A stretch of 64,000 nucleotides of DNA from Mariniphaga sp041687255. GTDB taxonomy: Bacteria > Bacteroidota > Bacteroidia > Bacteroidales > Prolixibacteraceae. Below are positions 18,614 to 27,211 of this stretch, one piece after another. Location: assembly GCA_041687255.1 (NCBI GenBank), contig JAWLCL010000005.1, positions 248,001-312,000 on the forward strand, in the 5' to 3' direction. The translations under genes and the position numbers were made by a program. The notes under the pieces were generated by a model. It was not told the DNA's origin. It searched no databases and saw only the letters and a list, made by a program, of their open reading frames with translations. How positions within the stretch are numbered: position 1 is the stretch's first letter; the number at the start of each line of letters is the position of its first letter.

Positions 18614-20002
18614 TTATGCTACTTTTTCTCTGTTAATTTTACCCCGGTTATAGGAAAAATAAATCCCTGCAGCACTAATTATTGAAAAGACATAGAATGC
18701 CCATTTCATAGCTTCCAGAAAAACATCATCCGGAACATTTTCAACCGCCTGTTTGCCGAAGTAAGCTGCAAAGAAAAGTGTAGCTACAGTCATACTTGTA
18801 ATCTGACCAACAACCCGCATTGTTGCGGCAGAGCCAGAGGCAAGCCCAAGCTGGTGTTTACCCACAGAACTCATTATTGTATTCATGTTTGGAGAAGAAA
18901 AAAATGCAAACCCCAGTCCAACCCACATGAGCAATGAAACTATCAGCCAAATGGGAGATGAAGCAGTAAGGAAAGAAAAAGAAAAAAGACCGGTAGTGCA
19001 CATCGACATGCCTGTTGTTGCAAGGTATCGGGGTTGTATGCGGTCGGAAAGGCGTCCTGCCACAGGTGAAAAAACAGCCATCACCGCCGGCTGGGCAACT
19101 AAAACTATCCCTGCCTCCCGGGGTGACATGGCCTGTATTTTTTGCAGATAAAGGCTGAGCAGGAAAACAATAGCAAAGGTGGCGCTGTAATTGATTAAGG
19201 CTGCCAGATTGGAAAAGGCAAACAACCTGTTGCGGGTAAAAAGTTTTGTTTCAAGAACCGGCATTGCCGACTTGTTTTCTACCTGCCAGAAAATAACCAG
19301 GGCAAATGTACCAGTCCCCATCATAAGCCATCCCTGAAGTTCCGGGATCTGTGAGGAACCGTAAACCAAAAGCACTAATCCAAGCATGTAAAAGGTAGTC
19401 CCTTTAAAATCAATTTTTCTATTCGTGCTGTTTTGCTGCTTATCTTTTCCTAAAAATAGCAGGGCAATAGTAGTGGTAAGAAGTCCAAATGCCGATGCTA
19501 CGAAAAAAATTGAACGCCATCCGAGGTATTGTGTCAGGAAGCCTCCTGCAAAAGGACCAAATGCCAGCCCCAGGTAAACGGCGGATACTGAAATGCCCAG
19601 AACCCTTCCCCGGTAATGGGGCAAAAATGCCGAGACCAGTATGGCAGGGCCTGTGGTACTTGTAAAGGCAGCCCCTATACCCTGCACATAGCGGAAAAGA
19701 ATCAGCCAGAAACCTGAAGGTGCAAATCCACAAATTAAAGACGACAAGGTAAAAATGATAACTCCCACCTTGAATATTCTGCGAATGCCTGTCAAATCGC
19801 TCCAGCGGCCAATGGGTAATAAGAACATGGCAGTGGCAAGTAAAAATGCTGTTATAACCCAACTTAGTTTTACTGCATCAAGTCCAAAAGTTCTTTCAAT
19901 TGCAGGTAAGGCTATATTTACAGAAGAAATAAGAAATGTCCCCATAAAGGAAGTAATGGCAACAATAGAAAGAATTCCAAGCTGTTTTTTTGTCCAGTTC
20001 AT
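18614..20002 (-). CDS. MFS transporter, drug:H+ antiporter-like
   Basis: A 462-residue polytopic protein with about 12-14 hydrophobic helices. Early features are the DHA2-type start (SSVNIALPAIERTFG), WVITAFLLATAMFLLPIGRWSD (motif A region, with GRWSDLTGIRR), and FRYVQGIGAAFTSTTGPAIL. A second motif-A-like loop, AGRLSDRIQPRY, begins the C-terminal half. These suggest proton-driven efflux of small molecules from the cytoplasm; the substrate is unknown. It is convergent with pckA and has its own promoter. Confidence 0.85.
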   Translation of the reverse strand: MNWTKKQLGILSIVAITSFMGTFLISSVNIALPAIERTFGLDAVKLSWVITAFLLATAMFLLPIGRWSDLTGIRRIFKVGVIIFTLSSLICGFAPSGFWLILFRYVQGIGAAFTSTTGPAILVSAFLPHYRGRVLGISVSAVYLGLAFGPFAGGFLTQYLGWRSIFFVASAFGLLTTTIALLFLGKDKQQNSTNRKIDFKGTTFYMLGLVLLVYGSSQIPELQGWLMMGTGTFALVIFWQVENKSAMPVLETKLFTRNRLFAFSNLAALINYSATFAIVFLLSLYLQKIQAMSPREAGIVLVAQPAVMAVFSPVAGRLSDRIQPRYLATTGMSMCTTGLFSFSFLTASSPIWLIVSLLMWVGLGFAFFSSPNMNTIMSSVGKHQLGLASGSAATMRVVGQITSMTVATLFFAAYFGKQAVENVPDDVFLEAMKWAFYVFSIISAAGIYFSYNRGKINREKVA

Positions 20003-20022
20003 TTGAGTTCCAATTGAATCGA

Positions 20023-20030
20023 CAAAAGTA
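20023..20030 (-). promoter_or_regulatory. Bacteroidota -7 box of the MFS gene
   Basis: The minus strand reads TACTTTTG (TAnnTTTG), 21 bp upstream of the ATG at 20002. Confidence 0.55.
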
Positions 20031-20071
20031 ATGTTTGTTGGCAGAAATGCAGAAACTGATACAACAGGAAT

Positions 20072-20129
20072 TAAAAATTAATCCCCGACGGTATGGCTTG
20101 AATGTTCTGCAATTCCATCGAGGATTAAT
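20072..20129 (-). terminator. Probable terminator after the S9 peptidase gene
   Basis: On the minus strand, ATTAATCC plus a partly paired CGATGG arm is matched by a GGATTAAT arm, with the ends at 20129 and 20077. A TTTTTAATT tail follows. The loop is long and the stem has two mismatches, so strength is uncertain. Confidence 0.5.
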
Positions 20130-20151
20130 ACTAATAAATGCATTTGAGTTT

Positions 20152-22026
20152 TTATTTCAGATAGGTATCAAGAAATGTAAGAATCTGTCCATAACCCTTT
20201 ATCTCATTTTCTTTTTTTATAAAACCATGTCCTTCATCAGGAAAAACAATGTATTCTACGGGTACATTATTTTCCTTTACTGCAGCTACTATTTCATCCG
20301 ATTCCACCTGCAAAACACGGGGGTCGTTAGCACCCTGCAGCACCATAACCGGATTTTTAATCTGGTGCGCATGAAACAAGGGTGAGATGTTGTATAACCT
20401 GACAGAGTCTTCGGTATAAGGATCACCCAGTTCATCATAAAGTGCTTTGCGTGCAGACTCCCAGTACGCCGGAATTGATTTGAGCGTACGCAGCCAATTA
20501 GTAACACCAAAGATATTTACCCCTACCTTAAATTCATCGGGTTCAAATGCCATTGCCGCCATTGTCATATATCCGCCATAGCTTCCCCCAATGATACCAA
20601 TCTTTGCAGTATCGATGTATTCCTGTTCCTGCAGCCACTTTTTACCCCAGATGCAATCCTGCAAGTCGCCACCTCCATGATCACGGTCGTCCATTTTATA
20701 GAAGGTTTTCCCATAACCACTGCTTCCACGATTATTAACAGCCAATACAGCATAGCCATTATTAACCAGGTATTGAACAAGCGCAAAATAGCCGGTGCGT
20801 GACTGCCCTCCGGGTCCGCCATGTACCCATACCAGGGCAGGAACTTTATTGCTTTCCGTCGCCTGGTGAGGCTTATAATAGATGGCCGGTATTTCAAGCC
20901 CGTCGAATGAAGGATATCGAATTACCTCAGCCGCTACCAGGTGATTGGGGTCAATCTCAGGATTTAATGTCTCCGTTAATTTTTTAAGTTTTTCTGATCC
21001 GAAATTATATACATAAACGTTTGAGGGGGCTTTTGAACTGCCAACCATTAGCCGTACATTTTCTTCACTGTCTGAAATATTAATGCTTTGTATATCACCA
21101 TCGGGTATATCGGGAAAATCTATGTTTTTTCCGGTTTCATTATTAAGCAGAATAATCTTATTCCGGGCATCTTCATTGACCAGTATCACCCTGTACTTTT
21201 CATTTTCACTTAAAGAACTGTAAGCAACATCCCAGTTGGTTTCATAAATTGTTTTCCGGTCACCGGTATTTACATCGTATTCTACAAGATAAGCGAACTC
21301 CTTATCGGCATCGGTAGTAAAATAAAACTTACTGCCATCGTTTGTAAATCCGGCGGGGCTGTATATGCCAGGTTTACCGGGATTTGAAATTTCGGTGGAT
21401 TCACCTGTCAGTCTGTTACGCAAAAAGAGCTGATTAGTGCTGCTTGTTAAGGGAAGTACCAAGGCAACTGTTTTTTCATCACGTGTTATTCCACCTACTT
21501 CCATACCATCGTCATTCTGATAAATCATCTCCGACTGCCAGTTGTCGACCGTCATTTTGTACATATCAAAGAAACGCGGATCGCGTTTGTTTGATATGTA
21601 ATAAAAAGCAGTTTTATCAGGATTCCAGCCGGCAAAATGTGCCTTTTCTTCTTCCCCCGGAGTCAGGTCAGTAGCATTTCCCTCTGTTGAAAGCAGATAA
21701 ATGTGATTATTTTCATTTCCCCCCTGGTCGGCACTGTATAATATTTCACCGGTTCCGGGAACATAACTCGAGGCAAAAAATGAATCTCCTGCAGATTTGG
21801 TAATCTGCTTCTTTTCACCCGTGGCAATATCAATTTCATACACGTTAAAAATGCCTGAATCATCACTGCTAACCAACAATTTTGTTTCATCAGGAGAGAA
21901 ATAACCACCGCTAATACGGGTATTGCCATAAAATTGCTCAATGGTATATTGATCCACCTGTTCAGGCTTTTGCTGCGAACAGGCAAATACCAATAACACC
22001 GCCAAAATAAAGGTTCCTGTTTTCAT
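20152..22026 (-). CDS. S9 family (prolyl oligopeptidase-like) serine peptidase, lipoprotein
   Basis: A 624-residue protein. The signal peptide ends in a lipobox (VLLVFACS, Cys about residue 16), placing it in the periplasm or outer membrane. A beta-propeller region with repeated strand motifs (about 30-360) precedes the alpha/beta-hydrolase peptidase domain. That domain has the nucleophile in GGSYGGYMT (S482), Asp in NDPRV (D568) and His in EGHGF (H600), and an oxyanion loop at WVHGGPGGQS. This is the acylaminoacyl/dipeptidyl peptidase architecture, likely digesting short peptides. It is a single gene. Confidence 0.92.
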   Translation of the reverse strand: MKTGTFILAVLLVFACSQQKPEQVDQYTIEQFYGNTRISGGYFSPDETKLLVSSDDSGIFNVYEIDIATGEKKQITKSAGDSFFASSYVPGTGEILYSADQGGNENNHIYLLSTEGNATDLTPGEEEKAHFAGWNPDKTAFYYISNKRDPRFFDMYKMTVDNWQSEMIYQNDDGMEVGGITRDEKTVALVLPLTSSTNQLFLRNRLTGESTEISNPGKPGIYSPAGFTNDGSKFYFTTDADKEFAYLVEYDVNTGDRKTIYETNWDVAYSSLSENEKYRVILVNEDARNKIILLNNETGKNIDFPDIPDGDIQSINISDSEENVRLMVGSSKAPSNVYVYNFGSEKLKKLTETLNPEIDPNHLVAAEVIRYPSFDGLEIPAIYYKPHQATESNKVPALVWVHGGPGGQSRTGYFALVQYLVNNGYAVLAVNNRGSSGYGKTFYKMDDRDHGGGDLQDCIWGKKWLQEQEYIDTAKIGIIGGSYGGYMTMAAMAFEPDEFKVGVNIFGVTNWLRTLKSIPAYWESARKALYDELGDPYTEDSVRLYNISPLFHAHQIKNPVMVLQGANDPRVLQVESDEIVAAVKENNVPVEYIVFPDEGHGFIKKENEIKGYGQILTFLDTYLK

Positions 22027-22258
22027 AATTAAGTAAGATTTGATTCAAACGTTTTCATTAAGTGATATTTACAAGAAAGTTACAAAAAACAGTTGAATTA
22101 TAATACTACGCCTTGTTGAATAAAAAAGGGCAAAAAAAGATTTTCTGTATTTTATCTTCTCAGTGCATTCTGCAGCAAAACATGCAACGCAATTCTTTTA
22201 TCCTTTCGAAGGCCTTAAAAACTGATTAAACTCCATAACTTTTCTACGACCTTTTTTT

Positions 22259-22266
22259 TATGTTTG
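22259..22266 (+). promoter_or_regulatory. Bacteroidota -7 box of the carbamate kinase gene
   Basis: TATGTTTG matches TAnnTTTG, 21 bp upstream of the ATG at 22288. It overlaps the alternative TTG start at 22264, which argues for the ATG. Confidence 0.55.
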
Positions 22267-22287
22267 CTGCCGGTCAATAATAAAACT

Positions 22288-23241
22288 ATGAAAAAACTTG
22301 CAGTAGTGGCGTTGGGAGGGAATGCCCTCTTACGCGACAATGAAGAAGGAACAATTGAACAGCAGGAGCTGAATGCTACTGAAACAGTGGAGAACCTGAT
22401 TCATCTGATAAATGATGGATACGAACTGGTTATAACCCATGGAAACGGTCCGCAGGTAGGAAATATACTGATGCGCAATGATGCCGGAGAAAAGATATAC
22501 AATATTGCACCCATGCCTCTCGACATTTGCGTTGCTGATTCGCAGGGCGGTATCGGGTACATGATAGAGCGTATTGTCCGCAATGTGCTCAATAAGCATG
22601 GAATCCACAAGAATGTTATTACCATGGTTACACTTGTGGAAGTGGATAAAAATGACCCGGCATTCAGAAATCCTTCGAAACGTATTGGCAAAACCTATAC
22701 TAAGGAGGAAGCCGATCGGCTTTATTATGAAAAGAACTGGATATTTAAGCCCTCATCGAAAGTAAAGGAAGGTTTCCGCAGAGTAGTCCCCTCTCCTGCC
22801 CCAATTGACATCATCAACAAAGAAACCATTGAATTACTGGTGCAAAACGGCAACATTGTTATAGCTGCCGGTGGTGGTGGCATTCCGGTTTACTACGATG
22901 AAGAAGGGAATGTACGCACTGTGGATGCAGTGATCGACAAGGACCGTGCGTCAGGGCTGCTGGCAAAAAACATAGGAGCCGATGAGTTGTACATTTTAAC
23001 CGATGTATCCTTTATCTATAAAGATTATGGACTGCCTACACAAGAAAAACTGGAATTCTTAAACTATGCCGATACGGTAAAATATCTTGCAGAAGGAACA
23101 TTTGCTGAAGGAACCATGGAACCCAAAATACAGGCATGCCTTGAATTCATTAAGAGCGGCGGTAAGAAGAGCGTGATAACCGAGGCAAAGAAGCTGGAAG
23201 ACAAATCGTACGGCTCGAAAATAACGATGGAATACGATTGA
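22288..23241 (+). CDS. arcC: Carbamate kinase
   Basis: 317 residues from the ATG at 22288 (MKKLAVVALGGNALL). The enzyme transfers phosphate from carbamoyl phosphate to ADP, giving ATP, CO2 and ammonia. Motifs are GGNALL, THGNGPQVGN, IAAGGGGIPVYY, DKDRASGLLA and the C-terminal TMEPKIQACLEF. An in-frame TTG at 22264 would add eight residues but lies inside the predicted promoter. The ornithine carbamoyltransferase gene follows after a 469-bp repeat-rich gap; together they make the last two steps of arginine/citrulline fermentation. No arginine deiminase is in the window. Confidence 0.95.
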   Translation: MKKLAVVALGGNALLRDNEEGTIEQQELNATETVENLIHLINDGYELVITHGNGPQVGNILMRNDAGEKIYNIAPMPLDICVADSQGGIGYMIERIVRNVLNKHGIHKNVITMVTLVEVDKNDPAFRNPSKRIGKTYTKEEADRLYYEKNWIFKPSSKVKEGFRRVVPSPAPIDIINKETIELLVQNGNIVIAAGGGGIPVYYDEEGNVRTVDAVIDKDRASGLLAKNIGADELYILTDVSFIYKDYGLPTQEKLEFLNYADTVKYLAEGTFAEGTMEPKIQACLEFIKSGGKKSVITEAKKLEDKSYGSKITMEYD

Positions 23242-23710
23242 ATTGGAGAAAAATTTAGAAAGTAAACAGTCCTTTTAATTGCCGAGGGAAATATTGCATA
23301 AGGAATAACTGTTAAATTGCACAGAGCACGGAGCACAGAGCGCAGAGCACAGAGTTAAGGACCGGAGGGGAGTATAACCCCAGCATTTATGCTGAGGGAC
23401 TGGAGTCAGGCCCTTCCCCCCATAAACCCTGTCGCTGAGCAGGGTGACGGCCTTTTGTAGATTTTAGTTATATGATAGTGAAGAGTGGACAGTAAAAAGT
23501 AAACGGTGAACAGTAAACAGTGGATTTCATTTAAAATCTGTAAATTGATTGTCCTGAATTTGAGGTTTTAGTTATAAGGGAGTAAACGATGAACAGTAAG
23601 CAGTGGATTCCATAGCAAAAAGAAATATTTTGTTTTCCGAAGATATCAGGGAAGTTAAAAGTGCAACGTACTGCAACATTTATGTCTGCTAAATTTATAA
23701 AAAGTATACT
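23242..23710 (+). repeat. Repeat-rich intergenic region between arcC and the OTC gene
   Basis: No gene seen. Short tandem words GAGCACAGAGC/GCAGAGCACAGAG occupy 23319-23354. A roughly 33-bp direct repeat of the type AGTAAACGGTGAACAGTAAA occurs at 23498-23530 and again, with a few changes, at 23581-23613. Each copy is preceded by TTTTAGTTATA (23462 and 23566). Such purine-rich low-complexity repeats are frequent between Bacteroidota genes; function is unknown. Confidence 0.65.
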
Positions 23711-24709
23711 ATGGCATTTAATTTAAAAAACCGGAATTTTTTAAAGTTGCTGGATTTTTCGGCGAAGGAGATCGAATTCCTCCTGGAGTTATCGGAATCG
23801 CTGAAAAAGGCAAAGTATTCAGGAACTGAGCAAAAGTTATTAAAAGGCAGGAACATTGCTCTGATTTTTGAAAAAACATCGACCCGCACACGGTGTGCAT
23901 TTGAGGTAGCGGCATTCGATCAGGGGGCGCATGTGACATACCTTGGTCCGTCGGGATCGCAGATTGGTCATAAGGAAACGATGAAAGATACTGCGAGGGT
24001 GCTTGGCCGCATGTACGACGGTATTGAATACCGTGGATTTGGCCAGGAAATTGTTGAGGAATTGGGGCAATATGCAGGGGTGCCGGTATGGAATGGGTTG
24101 ACCGATGAATTTCATCCCACGCAAATATTAGCCGACTTTCTGACTATGAAGGAACATTGCGATAAACCACTGTCACAAGTCAAATTCTGCTACCTTGGTG
24201 ACGCCCGTAATAATATGGGCAATTCGCTGATGGTTGGAGCTGCCAAGTTGGGAATGGATTTCAGGGCAGCTGCGCCGCGGCAGTGTCATCCTTCAGAGCA
24301 ACTGGTGGATCAGTGCAGGCAGATTGCCGGTGAATCGGGGGCTAAAATTATGATAACCGAAAACGTACAGGAAGCTGTTCGTGATTGCGATTTCCTCTAT
24401 ACCGATGTGTGGGTATCGATGGGGGAACCGGCTGAAGTATGGGCTGAACGTATTGAACTGCTTAAACCTTTCCAGGTAAATGATGAAGTCGTAAAATTAA
24501 CCGGCAACGCAAACGTAAAGTTCCTGCATTGCCTGCCTGCATTCCATAACCGCGACACCAAACTCGGAGAAGAGATTTACCGGAAATTCGGACTCGAATC
24601 CATGGAAGTTACCGAAGAAGTGTTTGAAAGCAAAGCTTCAGTAGTGTTCGACCAGGCTGAGAACCGGCTGCATACTATTAAGGCAGTGATGGTGGCAACA
24701 CTTGCTTAA
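23711..24709 (+). CDS. argF: Ornithine carbamoyltransferase
   Basis: A 332-residue enzyme interconverting ornithine + carbamoyl phosphate and citrulline. The carbamoyl-phosphate loop is STRTR (57-61). The anabolic/catabolic OTC block LGPSGSQIGHKE follows, then FHPTQILADF, and the ornithine-site HCLPAF (273-278). These separate it from the N-acetyl- or N-succinylornithine carbamoyltransferases that many Bacteroidota use for arginine synthesis. Proximity to carbamate kinase suggests a catabolic (ArcB-like) role, though sequence alone cannot fix direction. A terminator follows. Confidence 0.93.
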   Translation: MAFNLKNRNFLKLLDFSAKEIEFLLELSESLKKAKYSGTEQKLLKGRNIALIFEKTSTRTRCAFEVAAFDQGAHVTYLGPSGSQIGHKETMKDTARVLGRMYDGIEYRGFGQEIVEELGQYAGVPVWNGLTDEFHPTQILADFLTMKEHCDKPLSQVKFCYLGDARNNMGNSLMVGAAKLGMDFRAAAPRQCHPSEQLVDQCRQIAGESGAKIMITENVQEAVRDCDFLYTDVWVSMGEPAEVWAERIELLKPFQVNDEVVKLTGNANVKFLHCLPAFHNRDTKLGEEIYRKFGLESMEVTEEVFESKASVVFDQAENRLHTIKAVMVATLA

Positions 24710-24756
24710 GCACAGTATTAACAAATTTGGGTCATCAGATAAAGAGGGTTAACTAG

Positions 24757-24785
24757 AGCCTTGTCATTTGGCAAGGCTTTTTTCT
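24757..24785 (+). terminator. Intrinsic terminator after the OTC gene
   Basis: Arms AGCCTTGTCA (24757-24766) and TGGCAAGGCT (24769-24778) pair with one G-U; the innermost pairs must open to give a loop. The stem is followed by TTTTTTCTTTTTC. Confidence 0.85.
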
Positions 24786-24815
24786 TTTTCTTTCATACAA
24801 AACAGGCTAATCTGC

Positions 24816-24823
24816 TATATTTG
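24816..24823 (+). promoter_or_regulatory. Bacteroidota -7 box upstream of the exported unknown protein
   Basis: TATATTTG fits TAnnTTTG and lies just past the upstream terminator, 80 bp before the ATG at 24904. Confidence 0.5.
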
Positions 24824-24903
24824 CCGCAAATTCAACTGTGCAACCAGTCGGTAAGTAAATGCTGTTAAAAGCTCATTAGTATCAACCTGACATAAAAAAT
24901 TAA

Positions 24904-26061
24904 ATGAAAAAACTTCTATTCCTTCTTTTGGTTTTTGTAACTGCATTAAATGCATGGTCGCAGGAAGACATCAGAAAAAGTATATTATCTTATTCCGACA
25001 GTACAGAACTGATAATTCGTAACGGAAGAAAATTAATTGTTGATAAAACCCTTTCCGGTCATCATAAAGAAGCACAGATTGCATTAAATTACCTAAAGGA
25101 AAATATGGACAAACGTTATGTAGTCCTTTATCCGATTGAAGAATTGTTGTTTTCACTTGCCACCAGAAATTTTCCTCTTTTCCTTTACAATGCCAAAAAC
25201 TTCAGCACCTTACTTGAAGGAAAAACAAGAGCCGTTATGAATGAAAGCATTGTTCCTGAAATGCAGGGCTATTTAAATAACGAAATGCCATTTATTACCG
25301 AAGACCTTGACAATTACCAGATGGAAGAGGAAGACAAGGAACTCATCCGGATCTATATCAGGTATTACATGAACGAAGAGGTAACAGATCTAAACAAAAC
25401 CATCAGGAACTATCAGAAAAAGTATCCTGAAAACGGGTATTCTCATTTTTTGAATGAAATAAAAAAGCAGACCACCACCGCCAGAATGAATTTTGTATTG
25501 GGATACGGAATTGAATTTTTACATGGAAAAATTGCTGAAACCTTTAGCGACAGGGTACAAATAATGAACCTTGAAATTGACGGGTTTATTAATCAACTTT
25601 ATTTATCAATGTTCATCGGGGGAAGCATAAATCCTCTTTATTCTGACATCAATTTGCCGGTAAAAGATAAAAATCTGACACATGCAAAAGAAGAAAAAAT
25701 TTTCAGTTTAAAATATGGGATGAAGGCAGGCCGAATTATATATTCCAATCAGAAGCTAAACATTTACCCCTTCATTTCAATCGGAGGATACGAAATGAAT
25801 TCACAAACCTCATATTTTGAGAATGACAACAGTTCCAATCCAAAGAATAATCTGACAGGATCGTTTTATGCCGGTTTTGGAGCGGCAAGTGATGTTATAT
25901 TAAAGAAATGGAAGTCGAAATCGATATACAGTCCTGCAGGCTCTCTATTTCTTCGTTTTCAAACCGGGTATGACCGTTTTTTTTCGCAAAAGGAACATAC
26001 CAATGGATACGATTATTATTTCATGGTATCGCTGGGTATTGGCCTGGGCCAGTTCTATTAA
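24904..26061 (+). CDS. Exported protein of unknown function, possible C-terminal beta-barrel
   Basis: I do not recognise a family. The 385 residues start with a clear signal peptide (MKKLLFLLLVFVTALNAWSQ). Residues 30-200 look mostly helical and charged. From about residue 200 the sequence alternates aromatic and small residues in strand-like runs (FVLGYGIEFL, KYGMKAGRIIYS, YPFISIGGYEM, GSFYAGFGAAS, SLFLRFQTGYD, YYFMVSLGIGLGQFY). It ends in a terminal aromatic, as many outer-membrane beta-barrels do. An outer-membrane location is therefore inferred. It has its own promoter and no operon partners. Confidence 0.65.
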   Translation: MKKLLFLLLVFVTALNAWSQEDIRKSILSYSDSTELIIRNGRKLIVDKTLSGHHKEAQIALNYLKENMDKRYVVLYPIEELLFSLATRNFPLFLYNAKNFSTLLEGKTRAVMNESIVPEMQGYLNNEMPFITEDLDNYQMEEEDKELIRIYIRYYMNEEVTDLNKTIRNYQKKYPENGYSHFLNEIKKQTTTARMNFVLGYGIEFLHGKIAETFSDRVQIMNLEIDGFINQLYLSMFIGGSINPLYSDINLPVKDKNLTHAKEEKIFSLKYGMKAGRIIYSNQKLNIYPFISIGGYEMNSQTSYFENDNSSNPKNNLTGSFYAGFGAASDVILKKWKSKSIYSPAGSLFLRFQTGYDRFFSQKEHTNGYDYYFMVSLGIGLGQFY

Positions 26062-26120
26062 ATTCCCGGGAAAAAAACATTAAATGGAAAATTTGATTGT
26101 TAGCTTAATGCATCTCGCCA

Positions 26121-27119
26121 TCAGTACCTGGCTTCACTCATTGCTTTCAGGTTTTCAGGTGGTGTTAAAACAGTTATTTCGCAGCCGGCAGAAAGAATGA
26201 ACCGTTCATTGCGGTACTTTTCCACTAGGTTGCGGCAAAGATTAAAAACCTCATCGCGGATACTCTCCTGTACCACAACAGGATTTATGTTTCCGGCAAC
26301 AGTAACCTGACTGCCGACAATGGAACGGGCATGAGCTATATCCACCTGCCAGTCGAGGTCCAGTATATCAAGATTTAAATCAGGGTATGAGGGTAACAGA
26401 TGTGTTGTATCGCCGCAAATATGAAGTTTTATTTTGCCGCCCAATCCATGTATGAAATCAATTAACTCCTTATGCCTGTCTTTTACAAACAGGTTGTAAG
26501 TGTCGGCATCTATCTGTGAGCATACGGCATCGCCCATCCCAATTATTTCGCACCCGGCTTCTAACTGTGCTTTTGCAAAATCTTTGGCAGTAATCATGCA
26601 CTTGTCCATCAGCCGGTTGGCAAAATCGGGATCCATCATCAGCTGCATCATCATGTTCTGCACACCGGCCAAATCGCATGCTTCGGCCAAGGGACCTTCA
26701 ATCCAGCCAATGATGGGGATCTTCCCCCGTGTTTTTTTTGAAAGAAGCTCTCCGGCTTTTATGCGGTCAAGTGTCCTTTCCGACTTATATACATCCGGAT
26801 TTTTAAGGTTAACAATATCATTGGTAGTTTCAACCACATAATTCAGGCAACGGGGGACACCATCGGGGATGAATTTAATTTTTGCACCAAATGCACTTGT
26901 TTCACGATAGGGATCGGAAATGAGGCCCAGCATATCAAGATCAAACTCATCAAGGCAGCGAAGATTAGCTTCCACTAACACTTTGTAATCGGATGCAAAC
27001 TCGCCATAGGTTTTTCCAATAAAATTGGCAGCAAAATGCATTAGTATAGGTCTGAACAGTACCTTGTCGGGTAAAGCACCATTTTTCTGAAGGCGATTGA
27101 AAGCTTCGGTTTTAGTCAT
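26121..27119 (-). CDS. Uroporphyrinogen decarboxylase family protein (corrinoid methyltransferase-like)
   Basis: A 332-residue TIM-barrel protein of the UroD/MtaA superfamily. The zinc-site pattern of the methylcobamide-dependent methyltransferase branch is present: LHICGDTT (His-x-Cys) and a late Cys in SAGCEI. It also has GWIEGPLAEACDLAG and GMGDAVCSQI. The N-terminal Arg/Asp decarboxylation motif of true HemE (PVWxMRQAGR) is missing, so haem synthesis is unlikely. It probably transfers a methyl group from or to a corrinoid protein; the substrate is unknown. It is the last of four minus-strand genes with dacB, the sheath and the ATPase, but a 92-bp gap separates it. Confidence 0.85.
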   Translation of the reverse strand: MTKTEAFNRLQKNGALPDKVLFRPILMHFAANFIGKTYGEFASDYKVLVEANLRCLDEFDLDMLGLISDPYRETSAFGAKIKFIPDGVPRCLNYVVETTNDIVNLKNPDVYKSERTLDRIKAGELLSKKTRGKIPIIGWIEGPLAEACDLAGVQNMMMQLMMDPDFANRLMDKCMITAKDFAKAQLEAGCEIIGMGDAVCSQIDADTYNLFVKDRHKELIDFIHGLGGKIKLHICGDTTHLLPSYPDLNLDILDLDWQVDIAHARSIVGSQVTVAGNINPVVVQESIRDEVFNLCRNLVEKYRNERFILSAGCEITVLTPPENLKAMSEARY

Positions 27120-27211
27120 TTTTTTCGTTTTTTCCCCTTAAAAATAGGTAATTTTAAAATGATTTACCTTCTTGAAAGAACAAAGTTCCATTGCTATGTA
27201 CAATAAGAAGA

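Noticed and set aside
26121..27119. hemE (uroporphyrinogen decarboxylase proper)
   Set aside because: The N-terminal substrate Arg motif of HemE is absent and the zinc-ligand pattern of methylcobamide methyltransferases is present.
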